The translations under genes and the position numbers were made by a program. Below are positions 4,405-12,867 of a stretch of 15,227 bases of DNA, piece after piece; position 1 is the stretch's first letter, and each line of letters begins with the position of its first letter. The notes under the pieces are model-generated. The model was not told the origin of the DNA and made no database searches. It worked only from the letters and a program-made list of their open reading frames with translations. This stretch comes from Spirochaetaceae bacterium (lineage in GTDB: Bacteria; Spirochaetota; Spirochaetia; Treponematales; Breznakiellaceae): assembly GCA_031265025.1 (NCBI GenBank), contig JAISDF010000139.1, positions 1 through 15,227 of the forward strand, read 5' to 3'.

Positions 4405-6318
4405 ATGACCGGCAAAACGCCGCTGCTTCAGGAAATTCATGAACCCAAAGATTTACGGCGCTTGAGTTATGCCGGTCTTAGGGAATTGGCTTCGGAAATC
4501 AGGGCCCTTATTGTGTCTACGGTAAGCCGTAACGGCGGGCATCTCGCTTCCAATCTTGGCGCGGTGGAGCTGACCATAGCCCTGCACCGGGTTTTTGATT
4601 CACCCAATGATAAAATAGTTTTTGATGTGGGGCATCAGTGTTATACCCACAAAATACTCACCGGAAGGGCGGCTTCCTTTGAGAATCTGCGCCGTTCCGG
4701 GGGGATCTCTGGTTTTCCCAAAAAAAGTGAAAGTCCCCACGACGCCTTTGAGACCGGGCACGCGTCCACGTCGATTTCGGCGGCCCTGGGGCTTCTTGCC
4801 GGGGAAACGCTCTCCGGCGGAACCGGCAGGGTTGTGGCGGTCATCGGCGACGGCGCCCTTACCGGCGGTCTTGCCTATGAGGCTCTTTCCCATGCCGGGC
4901 AGCTTGACTTCCCCCTGGTGGTAATACTCAACGACAACAAGATGTCCATAAGCCCCAATGTGGGAGGACTTTCAAAATATTTAAGCCGTCTCAGCATGAA
5001 GTCCCGGTACCAGCGCATAAGGCGGGGTATAGACCGCCTGGTCAAGCGTTTTCCCTTTTTCGGGTCCCGGATCTATGATGTCATGCTGAGGATGAAGCGG
5101 GGCGTCAAAGCCCTTTTTTATACCGACAATTTCTTTGTTGATCTGGGCTTTGAGTATGTCGGCCCCATAGAGGGCCACAATCTGCCGGTTCTGGAAGAGG
5201 TGCTCAGGGATGTCAAAAAACTGGGCAAGCCCGTGGTGGTCCATGTAATTACCCGCAAGGGCAAGGGCTATGCCTTTGCCGAGAATGATCCGGGAAACTA
5301 CCACGGGGTTCAGTCTTTTTCTGTTGAAGACGGCCTTGTGGAGCCGGGGAATACGCCTTCGTTTACCAATGTTTTTTCCGACGCCCTTGTCGCCCTGGCC
5401 AGGAAGGACAGCCGTATTGTGGCGGTTACCGCGGCCATGGAAAAGGGTACGGGACTCGGTCCTTTCAGGGCCGAATTTCCCGGACGTTTCTTTGACGTGG
5501 GCATTGCCGAGGGGCACGCGGTTACCTTTTCCTCGGGCCTGGCCGCCGCCGGTCTCAGGCCGGTTACGGCCCTGTATTCAACTTTTATGCAGAGGGCGGT
5601 GGACCAGGTGATCCACGACACGGCTCTGCAGCGCAATCCGGTCATTTTCGCCGTTGACCGGGCCGGTCTGGTAAGCGACGACGGCGAAACCCACCAGGGG
5701 CTCTTTGACATGGCCCTTTTCCGGCAGGTTCCCGGCATGACCATACTGGCCCCGGCGGGCAGGGCCGAGCTTGAGGCAATGCTGGCCTTTTCCGCGTCGC
5801 TTGCCTCTCCTTCAATTATACGCTATCCCAAGGCGGCCTGTCCCCCGGATCATCCGTCCTTTGCCCTTCCCCTGGAACCGGGCAGGGGCGTTTTTGTCCG
5901 CGAGAAGGGAGGGAAGGCGCTTATCGCCTTTACCGGCAGTCTCTATCCCCAGGTTCTTGAGTCCGCCGATCTGCTTGAGGCTTCGGGCATTGACGTTGAT
6001 CTTTACAATCTTCGTTTTATCAAGCCCCTTGATGAGGACTACCTTGTTTCGGTGCTCGCGCGGTATGAGTCCGTCCTCTTTGTTGAGGAAGGCATACGTT
6101 CCGGCGGTATAGGGGAATACGCGGCGGCCCTTGCCCTCAGGCGGCGGCTGTCAAGTCCGGTCTTTGTGCTGGGCGTTCCCGATACCTTTGGCGGCCTCGG
6201 AAGAAGGGACGAACTGCTTGCCCAATACGGCCTCGACGCCCATGGTATAGCCCGGACCGTCACGGAACTCTGCCCGAGGCCCGGCCTGCGGGTTCTTTCC
6301 AAAGCGGCTCCGGGATGA
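4405..6318 (+). CDS. dxs: 1-deoxy-D-xylulose-5-phosphate synthase
   Basis: DXS condenses pyruvate and glyceraldehyde 3-phosphate to DXP, the first step of the MEP isoprenoid pathway, and its product also feeds thiamine and pyridoxal synthesis. At 637 residues it is of normal length. The transketolase-like N-domain has RNGGHLASNLG (His46), DVGHQCYTHK (74-83) and the thiamine diphosphate motif GDGALTGG (148-155) with NDNKMSIS (176-183). The middle domain has VGIAEGHAV (catalytic Glu369) and DRAGLVSDDGETHQG (418-432). A C-terminal transketolase domain follows. The start matches the usual DXS N-terminus (LLQEIHEPKDLRRLS). There is no Shine-Dalgarno at normal distance; GGGAG lies 19 bases upstream, and a TATATT box ends 6 bases before the ATG. 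The stop overlaps folP in an ATGA, implying translational coupling. Confidence 0.98.
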   Translation: MTGKTPLLQEIHEPKDLRRLSYAGLRELASEIRALIVSTVSRNGGHLASNLGAVELTIALHRVFDSPNDKIVFDVGHQCYTHKILTGRAASFENLRRSGGISGFPKKSESPHDAFETGHASTSISAALGLLAGETLSGGTGRVVAVIGDGALTGGLAYEALSHAGQLDFPLVVILNDNKMSISPNVGGLSKYLSRLSMKSRYQRIRRGIDRLVKRFPFFGSRIYDVMLRMKRGVKALFYTDNFFVDLGFEYVGPIEGHNLPVLEEVLRDVKKLGKPVVVHVITRKGKGYAFAENDPGNYHGVQSFSVEDGLVEPGNTPSFTNVFSDALVALARKDSRIVAVTAAMEKGTGLGPFRAEFPGRFFDVGIAEGHAVTFSSGLAAAGLRPVTALYSTFMQRAVDQVIHDTALQRNPVIFAVDRAGLVSDDGETHQGLFDMALFRQVPGMTILAPAGRAELEAMLAFSASLASPSIIRYPKAACPPDHPSFALPLEPGRGVFVREKGGKALIAFTGSLYPQVLESADLLEASGIDVDLYNLRFIKPLDEDYLVSVLARYESVLFVEEGIRSGGIGEYAAALALRRRLSSPVFVLGVPDTFGGLGRRDELLAQYGLDAHGIARTVTELCPRPGLRVLSKAAPG

Positions 6319-7181
6319 GCGTGGTCGGTCTTCCCGGCGGCAGGGTTCTTGATCTTTCAGGTTCCCCGCTGATCATGGCCATAATCAACTGCAATGACGA
6401 TTCCTTTTTCGCCGGGAGCAGGACAAACGGGGAAGCCGCCGTTGACAGGGCGCTGCGTTTTCTTGACCAGGGGGCCCACATCATTGATTTTGGCGCCGAA
6501 TCAAGCCGGCCCGGCGCGGCCTATATACCCGCACAGGAAGAAATACGCCGCCTCGTACCGGTCATAGAGTCGTTCCGAAGACGTTCAGACGCGCCCGTTT
6601 CGGTTGACACGAGAAAGGCCGAGACCGGAAAGGCTGTCCTGGATGCCGGCGCCGACATAATCAACGATATTTCAGCCCTGGAGGATGACCCTGATCTTGC
6701 CCCGCTCTGCGCCGGGCGGGGAGCGGCGGTGGTGCTTATGCATAAAAAGGGCATTCCCCAAAATATGCAGCTTTCTCCCCGCTACGATGATCTTGTCCAC
6801 GAGGTCGGGGACTACCTTGCGAAGGCGGCGGAACGGGCACATCTCGCGGGCATAGCCGGGGACCGCGTCATTCTCGATCCCGGCATAGGTTTCGGCAAAA
6901 CAACGGAAGACAACTGCGCCCTCATAGCCCACCTTGCGGAAATACGCGGCAGCGATTATCCTGTTCTTGTGGGCTTGTCCCGGAAGAGCTTTATCGGAGA
7001 ACTGACCGGAAGGCCCGCGGAAGAACGGCTCTGGGGGACCCTGGCCGCCGGCGCTGCCGCCCTGTTTTACGGCGCCAGCATACTCAGGGTTCATGATGTA
7101 CAGGAGACGGCGGATCTCATCGCGGTGTGGAAGGCTATTGCCGGCTCCAAAACTAAAGGCAGCGAACATGCAATGGGTTGA
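6315..7181 (+). CDS. folP: Dihydropteroate synthase
   Basis: DHPS joins p-aminobenzoate to dihydropterin pyrophosphate in folate synthesis and is the sulfonamide target. The 288-residue protein shows the family blocks in order: LIMAIINCNDDSF (19-31), IDFGAESSRPGA (57-68), VSVDTRKA (95-102), INDISAL (116-122), MHKKGIPQNMQ (142-152), ILDPGIGFGKT (186-196), LVGLSRKSFIG (218-228) and RVHD (258-261). The first loop is unusual: most DHPS have N-V-T-P-D-S-F, here N-C-N-D-D-S-F, although the leading Asn and terminal D-S-F remain. DFGAESSRPG likewise replaces the common DIGGESTRPG. The start forms ATGA with the dxs stop, so it is translationally coupled. The 3' end overlaps cdaA by 14 bases. Confidence 0.95.
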   Translation: MSVVGLPGGRVLDLSGSPLIMAIINCNDDSFFAGSRTNGEAAVDRALRFLDQGAHIIDFGAESSRPGAAYIPAQEEIRRLVPVIESFRRRSDAPVSVDTRKAETGKAVLDAGADIINDISALEDDPDLAPLCAGRGAAVVLMHKKGIPQNMQLSPRYDDLVHEVGDYLAKAAERAHLAGIAGDRVILDPGIGFGKTTEDNCALIAHLAEIRGSDYPVLVGLSRKSFIGELTGRPAEERLWGTLAAGAAALFYGASILRVHDVQETADLIAVWKAIAGSKTKGSEHAMG

Positions 7182-7998
7182 ACGTCTTACCGCACTGTAT
7201 AATCTCACGAGGCCGGTTCTGGATATTGCCATCCTGGCCTTTCTGCTTTACAAGGCCTATGACCTCCTCGAAAAAACCCAGGCCCTGCAACTGGTCAAGG
7301 GCGCGGGCTACCTTGCCCTTGTGTACGGCATGGCCCACATTCTCAAACTTACCACCCTGCAATGGGCCCTCAACATTATCGCGCCGGGGCTCTTCATCGC
7401 CATAGCCATAGTGTTCCAGCCCGAACTGCGGAAGATCATCATACGTATAGGCCAGGGGAATTTCTTCAACCTTGATAATAAACCCCGCCTGGGCCAGCTT
7501 GAGGCGGCGGTAACGGCCGCGGAAATACTTTCCCAGCAAAGACGGGGCGCCCTGGTGGTCTTTCCCCGGCGTACCAACATCAAAAACATCATCGATACGG
7601 GAACGCGGATAAACGCCGACCTTTCCTCGGCGTTGATTATTACGATATTTGAATTTGACGGCCCCCTTCATGACGGCGCCCTGGTTATACAGAACGGCCG
7701 CATAGCCGCCGCTGGCTGCCTCCTGCCCCTGTCTGAGCAGCAGGATATCAGAAAAAGTTTCGGGACCCGCCACCGCGCGGCCCTGGGCATGTCCGAGCAG
7801 ACTGACGCCGTGGTACTGGTGGTTTCCGAGGAAACAGGGGCCATATCGCTGGGCTATGACGCCAAACTGTACTATGATCTTTCCCCGCTGGAAGTGCAGC
7901 GCAAACTCAAGGAGATTCTTGACCAGGACTCAAGGGGCGGGGAGAGCGAACAGGAAACTGCCATAGAGAGCGGAAAGGATGTCCTGATTGAACGCTAG
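7168..7998 (+). CDS. cdaA: Membrane diadenylate cyclase CdaA (c-di-AMP synthase)
   Basis: CdaA makes the second messenger c-di-AMP from two ATP. The ATG at 7168 gives 276 residues, the normal length, and begins MQWVERLTALYNLTRPVLDI; an in-frame ATG at 7093 lies deep inside folP and would add a non-hydrophobic extension. Residues about 16-90 contain the N-terminal membrane segments (VLDIAILAFLLYKAYDLL; GAGYLALVYGMAHILKL; WALNIIAPGLFIAIAIVF). The DAC domain follows, with LHDGALVIQNGRIAAAGC (167-184, catalytic DGA) and FGTRHRAALGMSE (198-210, RHR), both intact. It overlaps folP and is followed by its usual partner, a YbbR protein; glmM, often third in such clusters, is absent here. Confidence 0.96.
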   Translation: MQWVERLTALYNLTRPVLDIAILAFLLYKAYDLLEKTQALQLVKGAGYLALVYGMAHILKLTTLQWALNIIAPGLFIAIAIVFQPELRKIIIRIGQGNFFNLDNKPRLGQLEAAVTAAEILSQQRRGALVVFPRRTNIKNIIDTGTRINADLSSALIITIFEFDGPLHDGALVIQNGRIAAAGCLLPLSEQQDIRKSFGTRHRAALGMSEQTDAVVLVVSEETGAISLGYDAKLYYDLSPLEVQRKLKEILDQDSRGGESEQETAIESGKDVLIER

Positions 7999-8932
7999 CA
8001 AGATTCTGGAAAAGGCAACGGAAAACTGGTTTGCCAAAGTAGCCTCTATTTTTGTCGCCATAGTTCTTTTTGTCTTCCACCGGGTAAGCGCCCTGGAGGA
8101 ACGTTTTCTATCGGTTCCCCTGACTGTCCGCGCCGCGAACAATCTTGTTCCGTCCAATTCCTATCCCCGCATAGCCAGGGTCAGCCTCAGGGGAGAACCC
8201 AACAGCATCTTTCTCATCATGGACAGCGATATCGAAGTGTATGTTGACCTTTCACCCTATACGGAACCAGGCTCCTATCAGGTTCCCGTCGAACTAAACA
8301 AGACAGGCACGGCCCTGGGCATAGAGCCCCTTGAGCTGCGGGTTGATCCCCTGGAAATACCCCTTGAGCTTGATTACCGCGACCGCAAGCTGGTCCCTGT
8401 GCGGCCCGGCTTCGGGGGTTCTCCGGAACAGGGCTATGAGCTTGAGTCCTATACCCTTGATCCGTCCCAGGTTGAACTTGTCGGCCCCCGAAAACGCCTT
8501 GAAAAAATCAACGATCTTTCCACCGATCATATTGAACTTCAGGGCCGCAGCGCCGGTTTTATGTCCCAGGTGCATGTGGTAAACAGCGATCCCCTGATAA
8601 ACATACAGGGAAGCGGCTCGGTGGAGGTCAGGGCGTTCATCAGGGACAGGGTAGTACGGAAAAATTTTGAAAATATCCCCATTCAGTTCAAGGGGCTTGA
8701 TAACCGCCTTGCCCACGACGGCCAGAATCTGTACGGCCGCGTGATCCTTGAGGGAGGCCAGAACCCCCTCGAAAACCTTGTGCTGCCTGCCGGGGCCCTG
8801 TATGTTGACTGTTCCGGCATAACGCTGCCGGGTTCTTATACCCTGCCTGTCCACGCCGAAGCGCTTCCGCTTTTTGAGGCGGCCGGGTTTGAACCGGGAA
8901 GCGTCTCCGTAAAAATAGCCGCCAGGCGTTAG
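7988..8932 (+). CDS. YbbR-domain protein, CdaA regulator (CdaR-like)
   Basis: This is a 314-residue membrane-anchored protein of the YbbR family, whose members adjacent to cdaA modulate diadenylate cyclase activity from outside the membrane. A single membrane segment lies at about residues 14-36 (WFAKVASIFVAIVLFVFHRV). After it come several beta-rich repeats of about 70-80 residues typical of YbbR, such as VPLTVRAANNLVP and VPVRPGFGGSPEQGYELESY. The start is TTG at 7988: an in-frame stop lies immediately upstream (7985-7987), no ATG occurs before or within the membrane segment, and AAAGGA (7974-7979) is 8 bases upstream. It overlaps cdaA by 11 bases. The family call rests on position, topology and repeat style. 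Confidence 0.88.
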   Translation: MNASKILEKATENWFAKVASIFVAIVLFVFHRVSALEERFLSVPLTVRAANNLVPSNSYPRIARVSLRGEPNSIFLIMDSDIEVYVDLSPYTEPGSYQVPVELNKTGTALGIEPLELRVDPLEIPLELDYRDRKLVPVRPGFGGSPEQGYELESYTLDPSQVELVGPRKRLEKINDLSTDHIELQGRSAGFMSQVHVVNSDPLINIQGSGSVEVRAFIRDRVVRKNFENIPIQFKGLDNRLAHDGQNLYGRVILEGGQNPLENLVLPAGALYVDCSGITLPGSYTLPVHAEALPLFEAAGFEPGSVSVKIAARR

Positions 8933-8940
8933 GACAGGAT

Positions 8941-9315
8941 ATGATAAGCGGAATAGGCATTGACGTGGTTCATGTACAGCGGCTCGAAAAATGGCTAGGC
9001 AGACCCGGCCTCCTTGAACGGTACTTTCATCCTGACGAGCTTGAACTTTCCCTGTCCAGGGGAAAAGGCGCCGCCCTGTCCCTGGCGGCCCGTTTCGCCG
9101 CAAAAGAGGCTTTCGGCAAGGCCCTGGGTACAGGGCTTGCGGGCATAGTGCTCAAGGATATACTGGTGGTGAACAGCCATAACGGCAAACCGGAGATCAG
9201 GCTCTTCGCTACCGCCAGGGCGGCGCTGACAAGGGCGGGCGCTTCAAAGGTCCATGTATCGCTGACCCATGAACGGGACAACGCCCTTGCCCTGATTGTC
9301 CTGGAAACCGGTTGA
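8941..9315 (+). CDS. acpS: Holo-[acyl-carrier-protein] synthase
   Basis: AcpS transfers the 4'-phosphopantetheine arm of CoA to apo-ACP, activating fatty acid synthesis. The 124-residue length is typical. Family signatures are GIGIDVV at residues 4-10 (metal-binding Asp8) and RFAAKEAFGKALGTG at 51-65 (Glu56), plus a C-terminal VHVSLTHERDNALALIV. AGGACAGG lies just before the ATG, only 8 bases after the YbbR stop. It belongs to the same compact operon. Confidence is high because both catalytic motifs are intact. Confidence 0.97.
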   Translation: MISGIGIDVVHVQRLEKWLGRPGLLERYFHPDELELSLSRGKGAALSLAARFAAKEAFGKALGTGLAGIVLKDILVVNSHNGKPEIRLFATARAALTRAGASKVHVSLTHERDNALALIVLETG

Positions 9316-9328
9316 GCGGGAACAGCAC

Positions 9329-10198
9329 ATGATGGATATAAACAGTTTTGAGGACAGGGACATAAAAATTTCCTTTCTGTCGAAGGAAGAAACGCGCTGC
9401 CCTGTCTGCGAGGCCGTACTCCAGAGGGAAGAACTGCTTTCCGGCGGCGGGAGGCTCATAGCCGGTTCGCTTACCGATGAACTCCACAGGCTCTACGAAC
9501 CTTCGGCGAAATTCGGCGTGGTATACCCCCTTAACTATCCGGTTACCGTATGCCCCGAATGCTGGTTTGCCGCCTGGGACAGGGACTTTCAGAGCTTTCC
9601 CGGAAGCCGGCTGGACAAGGCCATACAGGACCGGGACGCGAGGGTAAAGGAGGTCCAGCGGGTTTTTCCGCCTGTGGATTTTTCCGGCCCCCGTGGACTG
9701 GCCGAGGGCGTGGTTTCCCATTACCTTGCCCTGAAATGCTATGATTATTTTCCCAAGGAATTTTCCCCCACCGTCAAGCAGGGTATTTCCGCCCTCAGGG
9801 GGGGCTGGCTCCTTGATGAACTGCACAGCCAGTACCCTGACCAGCATTTTGACTGGCTTTCCCGGATCTTCAAAAACAAGGCCCAGTTCCTCTACCATGA
9901 GGCTGTATTCCGGGAGCAGTCGGGAAAGGAGCCCCTTTCGGGAATCAAGAATTTCGGCCCTGATACCGACAAAAACTACGGGTATGAAGGGGTGCTGTAC
10001 CTGACGGGACTTTTGCAGTACAAGTACGGGGTGCGGGATACGGGCAGCAGGGCGGATCTTTTGGGCGAGTCCAAGCGGACCATAGCCAAAATATTCGGCC
10101 TGGGCAGGTCAACCAAAAGCAAGCCCGGCCCCCTTCTTGAACACGCGAGGCGGCTCTACGACAATATCAATGTTGAGCTCAATGAGTCCGATGAATGA
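9329..10198 (+). CDS. DUF2225 family zinc-ribbon protein
   Basis: This 289-residue soluble protein has an N-terminal Cys4 site: TRCPVC (Cys24, Cys27) and TVCPECWFAAWDRDF (Cys75, Cys78), with YPLNYPV before the second pair. This arrangement is the DUF2225 signature, and the family is frequent in spirochaetes and Firmicutes; its function is not known to me. The C-terminal two-thirds look helical and may be repeat-like (aromatic-rich stretches such as YLALKCYDYFPKEF). The ATG at 9329 (with another at 9332) is chosen; a TTG at 9296 would extend it back into acpS without a ribosome site. It follows acpS by 13 bases and overlaps truA by 8. The location suggests a housekeeping role, but no specific function is claimed. 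Confidence 0.9.
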   Translation: MMDINSFEDRDIKISFLSKEETRCPVCEAVLQREELLSGGGRLIAGSLTDELHRLYEPSAKFGVVYPLNYPVTVCPECWFAAWDRDFQSFPGSRLDKAIQDRDARVKEVQRVFPPVDFSGPRGLAEGVVSHYLALKCYDYFPKEFSPTVKQGISALRGGWLLDELHSQYPDQHFDWLSRIFKNKAQFLYHEAVFREQSGKEPLSGIKNFGPDTDKNYGYEGVLYLTGLLQYKYGVRDTGSRADLLGESKRTIAKIFGLGRSTKSKPGPLLEHARRLYDNINVELNESDE

Positions 10199-10949
10199 AC
10201 GGAACATACGCCTGCTCATCGCCTATGACGGCACTGATTTCGCGGGCTGGCAGATACAGAAGAACCGGAGAACCGTCCAGGCCCTTATAGAGGCCGCGCT
10301 GGAAACCATGCACCGGGAACGGAAGGTCCTCACCGCTTCGGGAAGAACCGACGCCGGGGTTCACGCGGCGGGACAAACGGCGAATTTTTACACAACAATA
10401 GCGAACATGGAAGGCCGCCGTTTTGTACCTGCCCTTAATTCGCTGCTGCCCGCCGATGTACGGGTGCTTGACGCCGCCGAGACCTCACCGGATTTTCACG
10501 CCCGTTTTGACGCCCGGTCCAGAACCTACCGCTATCATATCATCGCCGGAAGGGCCGCCCTTCCCCATGAAAGGCGCTATGCCCTCCAGCTATGGCGGCG
10601 TCCCGACATAAACAGGCTGAACGAATACGCGCGGCACTTGCGGGGCGAGATGGATTGTTCGATTTTCGCAAGCCCGAAGGATCCAAGCAAATCACGGACG
10701 CGCTATATGTACGGGGCGTCGTTTTTTGTTCAGGGGGATACGCTGGTTTTTGAGATAAGCGCCAACGCCTTTCTCTGGCGCATGGTCCGTTCAGTAACCG
10801 GAACACTGCTTCATTATGAATACAAGGGGCTTTCCGCCGCGTCCTTCGGGGATATACTGCATTCCGGGGACCGTTCCCTTGCCGGGCCCACTGTTCCCCC
10901 TGAAGGACTTTTTCTGTGGAAGGTTGATTATTACCGGGGGTGCGTGTGA
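10191..10949 (+). CDS. truA: tRNA pseudouridine(38-40) synthase TruA
   Basis: TruA isomerises uridines 38-40 of the tRNA anticodon stem. The 252-residue protein has the family start IRLLIAYDGTDFAGWQIQ (6-23), the catalytic motif ASGRTDAGVHA at 49-59 (Asp54), the FHARFDARSRTYRYHI block, and a C-terminal FLWRMVRSVTGTLL. The ATG at 10191 is chosen because it leaves a normal N-terminus; an in-frame ATG at 10182 adds three residues and is a real alternative. No good ribosome site is visible for either, so expression probably relies on coupling to the overlapping DUF2225 gene. Confidence 0.96.
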   Translation: MNERNIRLLIAYDGTDFAGWQIQKNRRTVQALIEAALETMHRERKVLTASGRTDAGVHAAGQTANFYTTIANMEGRRFVPALNSLLPADVRVLDAAETSPDFHARFDARSRTYRYHIIAGRAALPHERRYALQLWRRPDINRLNEYARHLRGEMDCSIFASPKDPSKSRTRYMYGASFFVQGDTLVFEISANAFLWRMVRSVTGTLLHYEYKGLSAASFGDILHSGDRSLAGPTVPPEGLFLWKVDYYRGCV

Positions 10950-11848
10950 AGACTTTTCGTTTTGTCAGGGCATTGTGTTTTTTTCTTGTTGTTGAATCCG
11001 CTCTTGTTCTCCCGGAACTTGCCGCCCTTGGCGGCGGGGATAAAGACGGGCATGGCGGCGTTTCAGGAAGAACCGAAAGTTCAGGCGGGCGGCCCGAACG
11101 TATCGTAAGTCTCAGTCCGGGGGTGACGGAAATACTGTACGCCCTGGGCGCGGACAGGGAACTGGTGGGCGTTACCGACTACTGCAACTATCCCCCGCAA
11201 GTTTCGGAAAAAACCAGGGTCGGAGGTTTTTCCGGGGCCACGGTAAGCGTTGAAACCATAGCGGCCCTGCGGCCCGACCTGGTAATCGTGTCCGGGGAAA
11301 TGCACGGCCGCGTCGTCGAACTCCTCGACGGCCTGGGCATACGGTCCCTTGCCGTGGAGCCGGAGAACTTTTCCGAAGTGTATGACACCATAAGGCTCCT
11401 CGGCACGCTCACCGGCCACGGGGAAAGCGCCCAGGATTTGATCGACACAATGCGGGAAAAAATAGAACGGGCAGCGTTGCGGCGGCAGGGCAGGGAAGTC
11501 CTCACTGTTTTTTGGGAACTCTGGGATAATCCCCTTTTGACCGCCGGCGGCCCCACGCTGATAAGCGAAGCCATAACTCTTGCCGGCGGAAGAAACATAT
11601 TTGCCGAACTGGGCCAGCGCTGGCCCGAGGTCAGCTATGAGGAAGTGCTGCGCCGCCGTCCCCAGTGGATTCTTTCCGCCGATGACCACCGGCTTGACGC
11701 GGCCCTGCTTTCGAGGCGGCCCTCCTGGTCCCGCATTCCGGCGGTAGAGGCGGGGCGCATAGCCTCTGTCAACGCCGACATGATAAGCCGCTATGGGCCG
11801 AGGCTTGCCGACGCGGTTCTGCTCATAGCGGAGACCCTGTATCCATGA
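10946..11848 (+). CDS. ABC importer substrate-binding protein, BtuF-like (corrinoid or metal chelate)
   Basis: This is the periplasmic binding component of a class III (BtuF/FecB-type) importer, about 300 residues. The GTG at 10946 overlaps the truA stop and has GGGGG 5 bases upstream; a GTG at 10940 adds two residues. A hydrophobic N-terminus (FVRALCFFLVVESALVL) serves as signal or anchor, with no lipobox. The mature part opens with RIVSLSPGVTEILYALGA, then VGVTDYCNYPP and KTRVGGFSGATVSVETIAALRPDLVI. The DYCNYPP and VGGF motifs are typical of BtuF-like corrinoid binders but also occur in other class III binders, so the ligand is a reasoned guess. The following permease and ATPase genes overlap in ATGA junctions, making a complete importer. 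No cobalamin riboswitch precedes it. Confidence 0.88.
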   Translation: MKTFRFVRALCFFLVVESALVLPELAALGGGDKDGHGGVSGRTESSGGRPERIVSLSPGVTEILYALGADRELVGVTDYCNYPPQVSEKTRVGGFSGATVSVETIAALRPDLVIVSGEMHGRVVELLDGLGIRSLAVEPENFSEVYDTIRLLGTLTGHGESAQDLIDTMREKIERAALRRQGREVLTVFWELWDNPLLTAGGPTLISEAITLAGGRNIFAELGQRWPEVSYEEVLRRRPQWILSADDHRLDAALLSRRPSWSRIPAVEAGRIASVNADMISRYGPRLADAVLLIAETLYP

Positions 11849-12867
11849 AGACTAAAAGCTATCTTTTGTTCATCGCGTTTCTCTTTTTCCTTCTTGTCCT
11901 TTCTTTTTTCTTCGGGCTTTTTTCAGGCCCGGTGGCGCTCAGTCCCGGCGCGGTACAGGAGGCCTTTGCCTTTGTGTTTTCGGGAAAGGGCGATGATACC
12001 CCGGCGCTGATACTGTTTTCGATACGCCTCCCCCGGCTGGTTCTCGCCGTTGCCGTAGGCGCTTCCCTTGCCCTGTCCGGGGCGGCGTTCCAGGGCTTTT
12101 TCCGCAATTCCCTTGCCGACCCCTTTGTCATAGGCGCTTCCGCCGGCGCGGCGCTGGGAGCGGCCCTGGCCATGACCTGGGGACCGGCGCCCGGCGCTTT
12201 TCCCCTTGTCCAGCTCTCGGCCTTTACCGGCGCCCTCGGCGCGGTGTTCCTCGCCTTTGCCGTGTCCCGCTCCGCTGGCAGCCCGCCGCCGGCCGCCGCC
12301 CTGCTCCTCGCGGGCTCCGGCATAGGGGCTTTTTTTTCCGCCCTGCTCTCCCTTGTCATGGTGATCAAGGACAGGAGCCTGACCAGGGTTTATTACTGGC
12401 TTCTGGGCAGCCTTGGCGGAAGCAGTTGGGGGGGCCTCCTCCCCGCGCTGCCCGTGATGGCCGCGGGCTGCGTCATCATAGTCCTCACCGCGCGGCCCCT
12501 GGACCTCATGCTCCAGGGCGACCAGACCGCCGAGAGCCTCGGGGTAAACGTAAAAAAGACCCGCCTTTTTATAGCCTTAGGCGCTTCCCTCGCGTCGGCC
12601 GCGGCGGTGGCCCAGGCCGGCATCATAGGCTTTGTGGGACTTGTAGCCCCCCATTGCGTGCGGCTTGTCGCCGGCCCCTCCCACAGAAGACTCTTTCCCG
12701 CGTCGGCCATGACCGGCGCCATACTGGTGCTGCTTTCAGACAGCGTTGCCCGGAACGCCATGCCTCCCATGGAACTCCCCCTGGGTATCATTACCTCCCT
12801 TGCCGGCGCCCCCTTCTTTCTTTTTCTCCTTGTTAAGTATGGAAGAAAACTGAGGAATTTCTCATGA
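11845..12867 (+). CDS. FecCD/BtuC-family ABC permease
   Basis: This is the inner-membrane permease of the importer, 340 residues, matching the family's usual 320-350. It starts with a membrane segment (YLLFIAFLFFLLVLSFFFGLF) and continues with alternating hydrophobic helices. Family blocks are SIRLPRLVLAVAVGASLALSGAAFQGFFRNSLADPFVIG near the N-terminal third, and GFVGLVAPHCVRLVAG followed by ELPLGIITSLAGAPFFLFLL near the end. Its ATG forms ATGA with the binding-protein stop, and its own stop forms ATGA with the ATPase gene, so expression is coupled on both sides. The family is certain; cobalamin versus iron-siderophore or haem cannot be decided from the permease alone. Confidence 0.94.
   Translation: MKTKSYLLFIAFLFFLLVLSFFFGLFSGPVALSPGAVQEAFAFVFSGKGDDTPALILFSIRLPRLVLAVAVGASLALSGAAFQGFFRNSLADPFVIGASAGAALGAALAMTWGPAPGAFPLVQLSAFTGALGAVFLAFAVSRSAGSPPPAAALLLAGSGIGAFFSALLSLVMVIKDRSLTRVYYWLLGSLGGSSWGGLLPALPVMAAGCVIIVLTARPLDLMLQGDQTAESLGVNVKKTRLFIALGASLASAAAVAQAGIIGFVGLVAPHCVRLVAGPSHRRLFPASAMTGAILVLLSDSVARNAMPPMELPLGIITSLAGAPFFLFLLVKYGRKLRNFS

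Noticed and set aside
4133..4408. 91-codon plus-strand open frame overlapping the 29-aa gene
   Set aside because: It lies in another frame from the COX24-like peptide, has no ribosome site, and its sequence shows no domain.
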